Shown here in pieces: positions 62,080-64,000 of a DNA stretch of 64,000 nt. The number at the start of each line of letters is the position of its first letter. Position 1 is the stretch's first letter. The translations under genes were made by a program, and so were the position numbers. Source of the stretch: Lysinibacillus pakistanensis (GTDB lineage Bacteria > Bacillota > Bacilli > Bacillales_A > Planococcaceae); the NCBI GenBank assembly GCA_001312325.1, contig BBDJ01000014.1, positions 1 through 64,000 of the forward strand, written 5' to 3'. Below the pieces are notes generated by a model, which worked only from the letters and a program-made list of their open reading frames with translations, searched no databases and was not told the origin of the DNA.

Positions 62080-63352
62080 ATGAATAAAAATAGATGGTTA
62101 ATTGCATTATCTGCAATCGCTATTCACCTTTCTATCGGTGGAGCTTATGCATACAGTGTATACAAGCTACCGATTGTCACAGAGATGGGATGGAGTGAAA
62201 CAAAGGTAACGGTTGCCTTTACGATTATGATGGGGCTTGCGGGTTTTTCAGCCGCACTATTTGGTAGTTTAGTAGAAAAATTGGGGCCACGTAAATCTGC
62301 GATGGTAGCAGCTGTTCTATTTGGGGCGGGACAAGCTGGTGCTGGTGTAGCAATTTCAATGGATTCTGTAACATTGTATTGGTTAACATATGGCGTGCTA
62401 AGTGGATTAGGTATGGGGATAGGCTATATTGCTCCTGTATCAACATTAGTAAAATGGTTCCCAGACCGTAGAGGCTTGGCAACAGGTATGGCTGTACTTG
62501 GATTTGGATCTGGAGCACTAATTACAGCACCAGTAGCAGCAAACTTAATGGAGGCTGTTGGGATTTCTACAACATACTTTATTTTAGGGGCAAGTTATTT
62601 CACGTTAATGATTTTAGGGGCTTTATATATTGCACCGCCTGCACCTGGTTATATGCCAGCAAACATGAAGGCAGCTGCAAATGGTGGTAAAGAAATAGTA
62701 AAAAAAAGATTTAGCAGTTATGTCAGCTCGTGAGGCTGTTAAAACAAAGCATTTCTGGATGCTATGGTCAATGCATTTAGTAAATGTAACAGCAGGGATT
62801 ATGATGATTTCTGTCGCCTCTCCAATGGCCCAAGAAATTGTGGGATTATCAGTTGCGGGAGCTGCAGCAATGGTAGGTATTATGGGGTTATTTAACGGTG
62901 GTGGTCGTTTAATTTGGGCGGCTGTGTCTGACTATATTGGTCGTTCGAACGTCTTTGTTATATTCTTTACGGCACAGTTAATTACATTTATTGTGTTACC
63001 ACATACGACGAACGTGATAATTTTCCAAGCACTTATTTTCTTAGTTGTTAGTTGCTATGGTGGTGGCTTCTCGAATTTACCTGCATTTGCAAGTGATTTA
63101 TTTGGTACAAAGCAATTAGGTGTTATTCATGGTTATTTATTAACGACTTGGTCATTAGGCGGTATTTTTGGTCCGTTACTGGTGAGCACAATTAAAAATG
63201 CTTATGGAAGTTACATTCCAGTATTCTATGTATTTGCTGGGTTAATCGCAGCATCATTAATTATTTCATTAACATTACGTGCAGATGTACGTAAACGAAC
63301 AGCTTTAAAAGCAGCGGCACAAAATGTTGGAGACGTCTCCGCTACACAATAA
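62080..63352 (+). CDS. OFA-type MFS transporter, one frameshift
   Basis: A 423-residue transporter with 12 helices. The N-terminal HLSIGGAYAYSVYKLP and AALFGSLVEKLGPRKSAM loop fit the oxalate/formate antiporter (OFA) group, many of which move monocarboxylates such as lactate. WFPDRRGLATGMAVLGFGSGAL is a second signature. An A8 run at 62700-62707 breaks the frame; with A7 it reads IVKKDLAVMSAREAVKTKHFW. AGGGGAG precedes the ATG. The neighbouring dicarboxylate locus suggests organic-acid metabolism. Confidence 0.87.
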
Positions 63353-63391
63353 ACGTTACTTTCAATTCGCACTTGAAGGTACTAGGTCTTG

Positions 63392-63438
63392 ACCATATAA
63401 GTATCATTTCGCACATGATGCTTGTATGGTTTTTTTTG
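63392..63438 (+). terminator. Terminator of the OFA transporter gene
   Basis: ACCATATAAGTATCAT / ATGATGCTTGTATGGT (two wobbles) with a 7-base loop and T8. Confidence 0.85.
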
Positions 63439-63663
63439 TTGTAGCGATTGTTATATAACAATAGATTAATCTTTGTTTAATGTATAACAGAGGTTGTCTG
63501 ATGTCAATAACATTCCGGGAAATAAAGTGATTTCGCTACCAAAAGAGCAATTTCGAAACGAAAAGCAAACTATAGAAGTCAGGAGCAACATTTTAGCGAT
63601 TGTTGAAATGTCGAATCTTTTCCTCGACTAAAGCGTATATAAGGTAATAAGGAGTGATTGAAG

Positions 63664-64000
63664 ATGGGGAAATTTTCTTTACATGAATTCATCAATAAAA
63701 CACAGCAGGATGATAATGAAAACGATTATTTTGAGTTAGAAACGGAACGTGTACTAGAGATCAATTTAGATGGCGAGGTTTGGTCTAAAATGGGCGCTAT
63801 GATTTCTTACATAGGCGACATTAAGTTTGAGCGAGAGCGTGTACTTGAGCATGGATTAGGAAAAATGTTTAAAAAGGCACTAACAGGTGAAGGTACACAG
63901 CTTATGAAGGCAAAAGGTAAAGGGCGGCTTTATTTAGCTGATCAAGGGAAAAAGGTTACGATTTTTGATTTGAAAAATGAAAGTATTTGCGTCAATGGCA
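63664..64000 (+). CDS. AIM24-family protein, N-terminal part
   Basis: The first 112 residues are visible; the gene runs off the right edge. ETERVLEINLDGEVWSKMGAMISYIGDIKFERE and the following GKGRLYLADQGKKVTIFDL fit the AIM24 family, a trimeric beta-barrel-like group named after a yeast mitochondrial protein. The bacterial function is unknown. AAGGAGTG lies upstream of ATG 63664. No frame break is seen in the visible part. Confidence 0.8.
   Translation, partial: MGKFSLHEFINKTQQDDNENDYFELETERVLEINLDGEVWSKMGAMISYIGDIKFERERVLEHGLGKMFKKALTGEGTQLMKAKGKGRLYLADQGKKVTIFDLKNESICVNG

Noticed and set aside
258..63352. Mass pseudogenisation or genome decay
   Set aside because: The breaks fall on long A/T runs or short C/G runs, including in essential genes such as leuS, and one-base correction restores each.
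1..64000. Prophage, restriction or other defence island
   Set aside because: No integrase, capsid, terminase, nuclease-methylase or toxin-antitoxin gene is seen; the only mobile trace is the IS3 remnant.
1..64000. tRNA or rRNA genes
   Set aside because: No cloverleaf or rRNA-like stretch was noticed on either strand; the only structured RNAs seen are the SAM riboswitch, the T-box and the unassigned hairpins.

Overview
The window looks like chromosome from a low-GC, spore-forming Bacillales bacterium of the Lysinibacillus type (inference). The grounds are AT-rich DNA, strong AGGAGG ribosome sites, a YteA-type zinc-finger protein, an SLH-domain surface protein, a complete-looking menaquinone block, and a backbone (ytkD, ytmA, pckA, metK, ytoA, ytpA, ytqB, ytqA, leuS) that I recall as neighbours in Bacillus subtilis.

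The sequence quality shapes everything. About 60 reading-frame breaks fall on A or T runs of 7 or more, and removing one base (sometimes two) restores a family-typical protein each time. Eight further breaks are single missing bases, mostly in short C/G runs. After correction every rebuilt gene has a length divisible by three. Genes without such runs (menD, menB, menA, metK, ytqA, sod, dctM, dctR and others) are intact. I therefore treat the broken genes as whole genes carrying sequencing errors and give whole-gene coordinates.

Layout. 0-6 kb: SLH surface protein, NAD(P)-binding protein divergent from a MerR regulator, YteA, dipeptidase. 6-14 kb: menA divergent from menF-D-H-B-E (no menC follows). 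14-17.6 kb: transglutaminase-like protein, zinc-binding lipoprotein with a Zur box, yidD with two tiny membrane proteins, an unknown protein. 17.6-30.7 kb: a catabolic cluster with AroM, two amidohydrolases, a peptide-type ABC transporter, DUF1177, M20 peptidase, IclR regulator and an M29-like aminopeptidase. 30.7-43 kb: lipoprotein, ytkD-ytmA, pckA, SAM riboswitch-metK flanked by a dispersed repeat, ytoA, ytpA, AGCS symporter, superoxide dismutase, ytqB-ytqA. 43-50 kb: seven tandem 41-42 bp repeats, MFS transporter, ArsR-SulP operon, T-box-leuS. 50-53 kb: PhzF protein, IS3 transposase remnant, ECF sigma factor with a membrane partner. 53-61 kb: TRAP dicarboxylate transporter with its two-component system and an MFS gene. 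62-64 kb: OFA-type MFS transporter and a partial AIM24 protein.

The least described unit is the 17.6-30.7 kb cluster. It has a divergent promoter region with two copies of a TTCA-N5-TGAA motif, two families of unknown function, an amidohydrolase lacking its HxH metal motif, and a 270-bp stretch of four consecutive inverted repeats before its regulator. Its substrate cannot be named from sequence alone.
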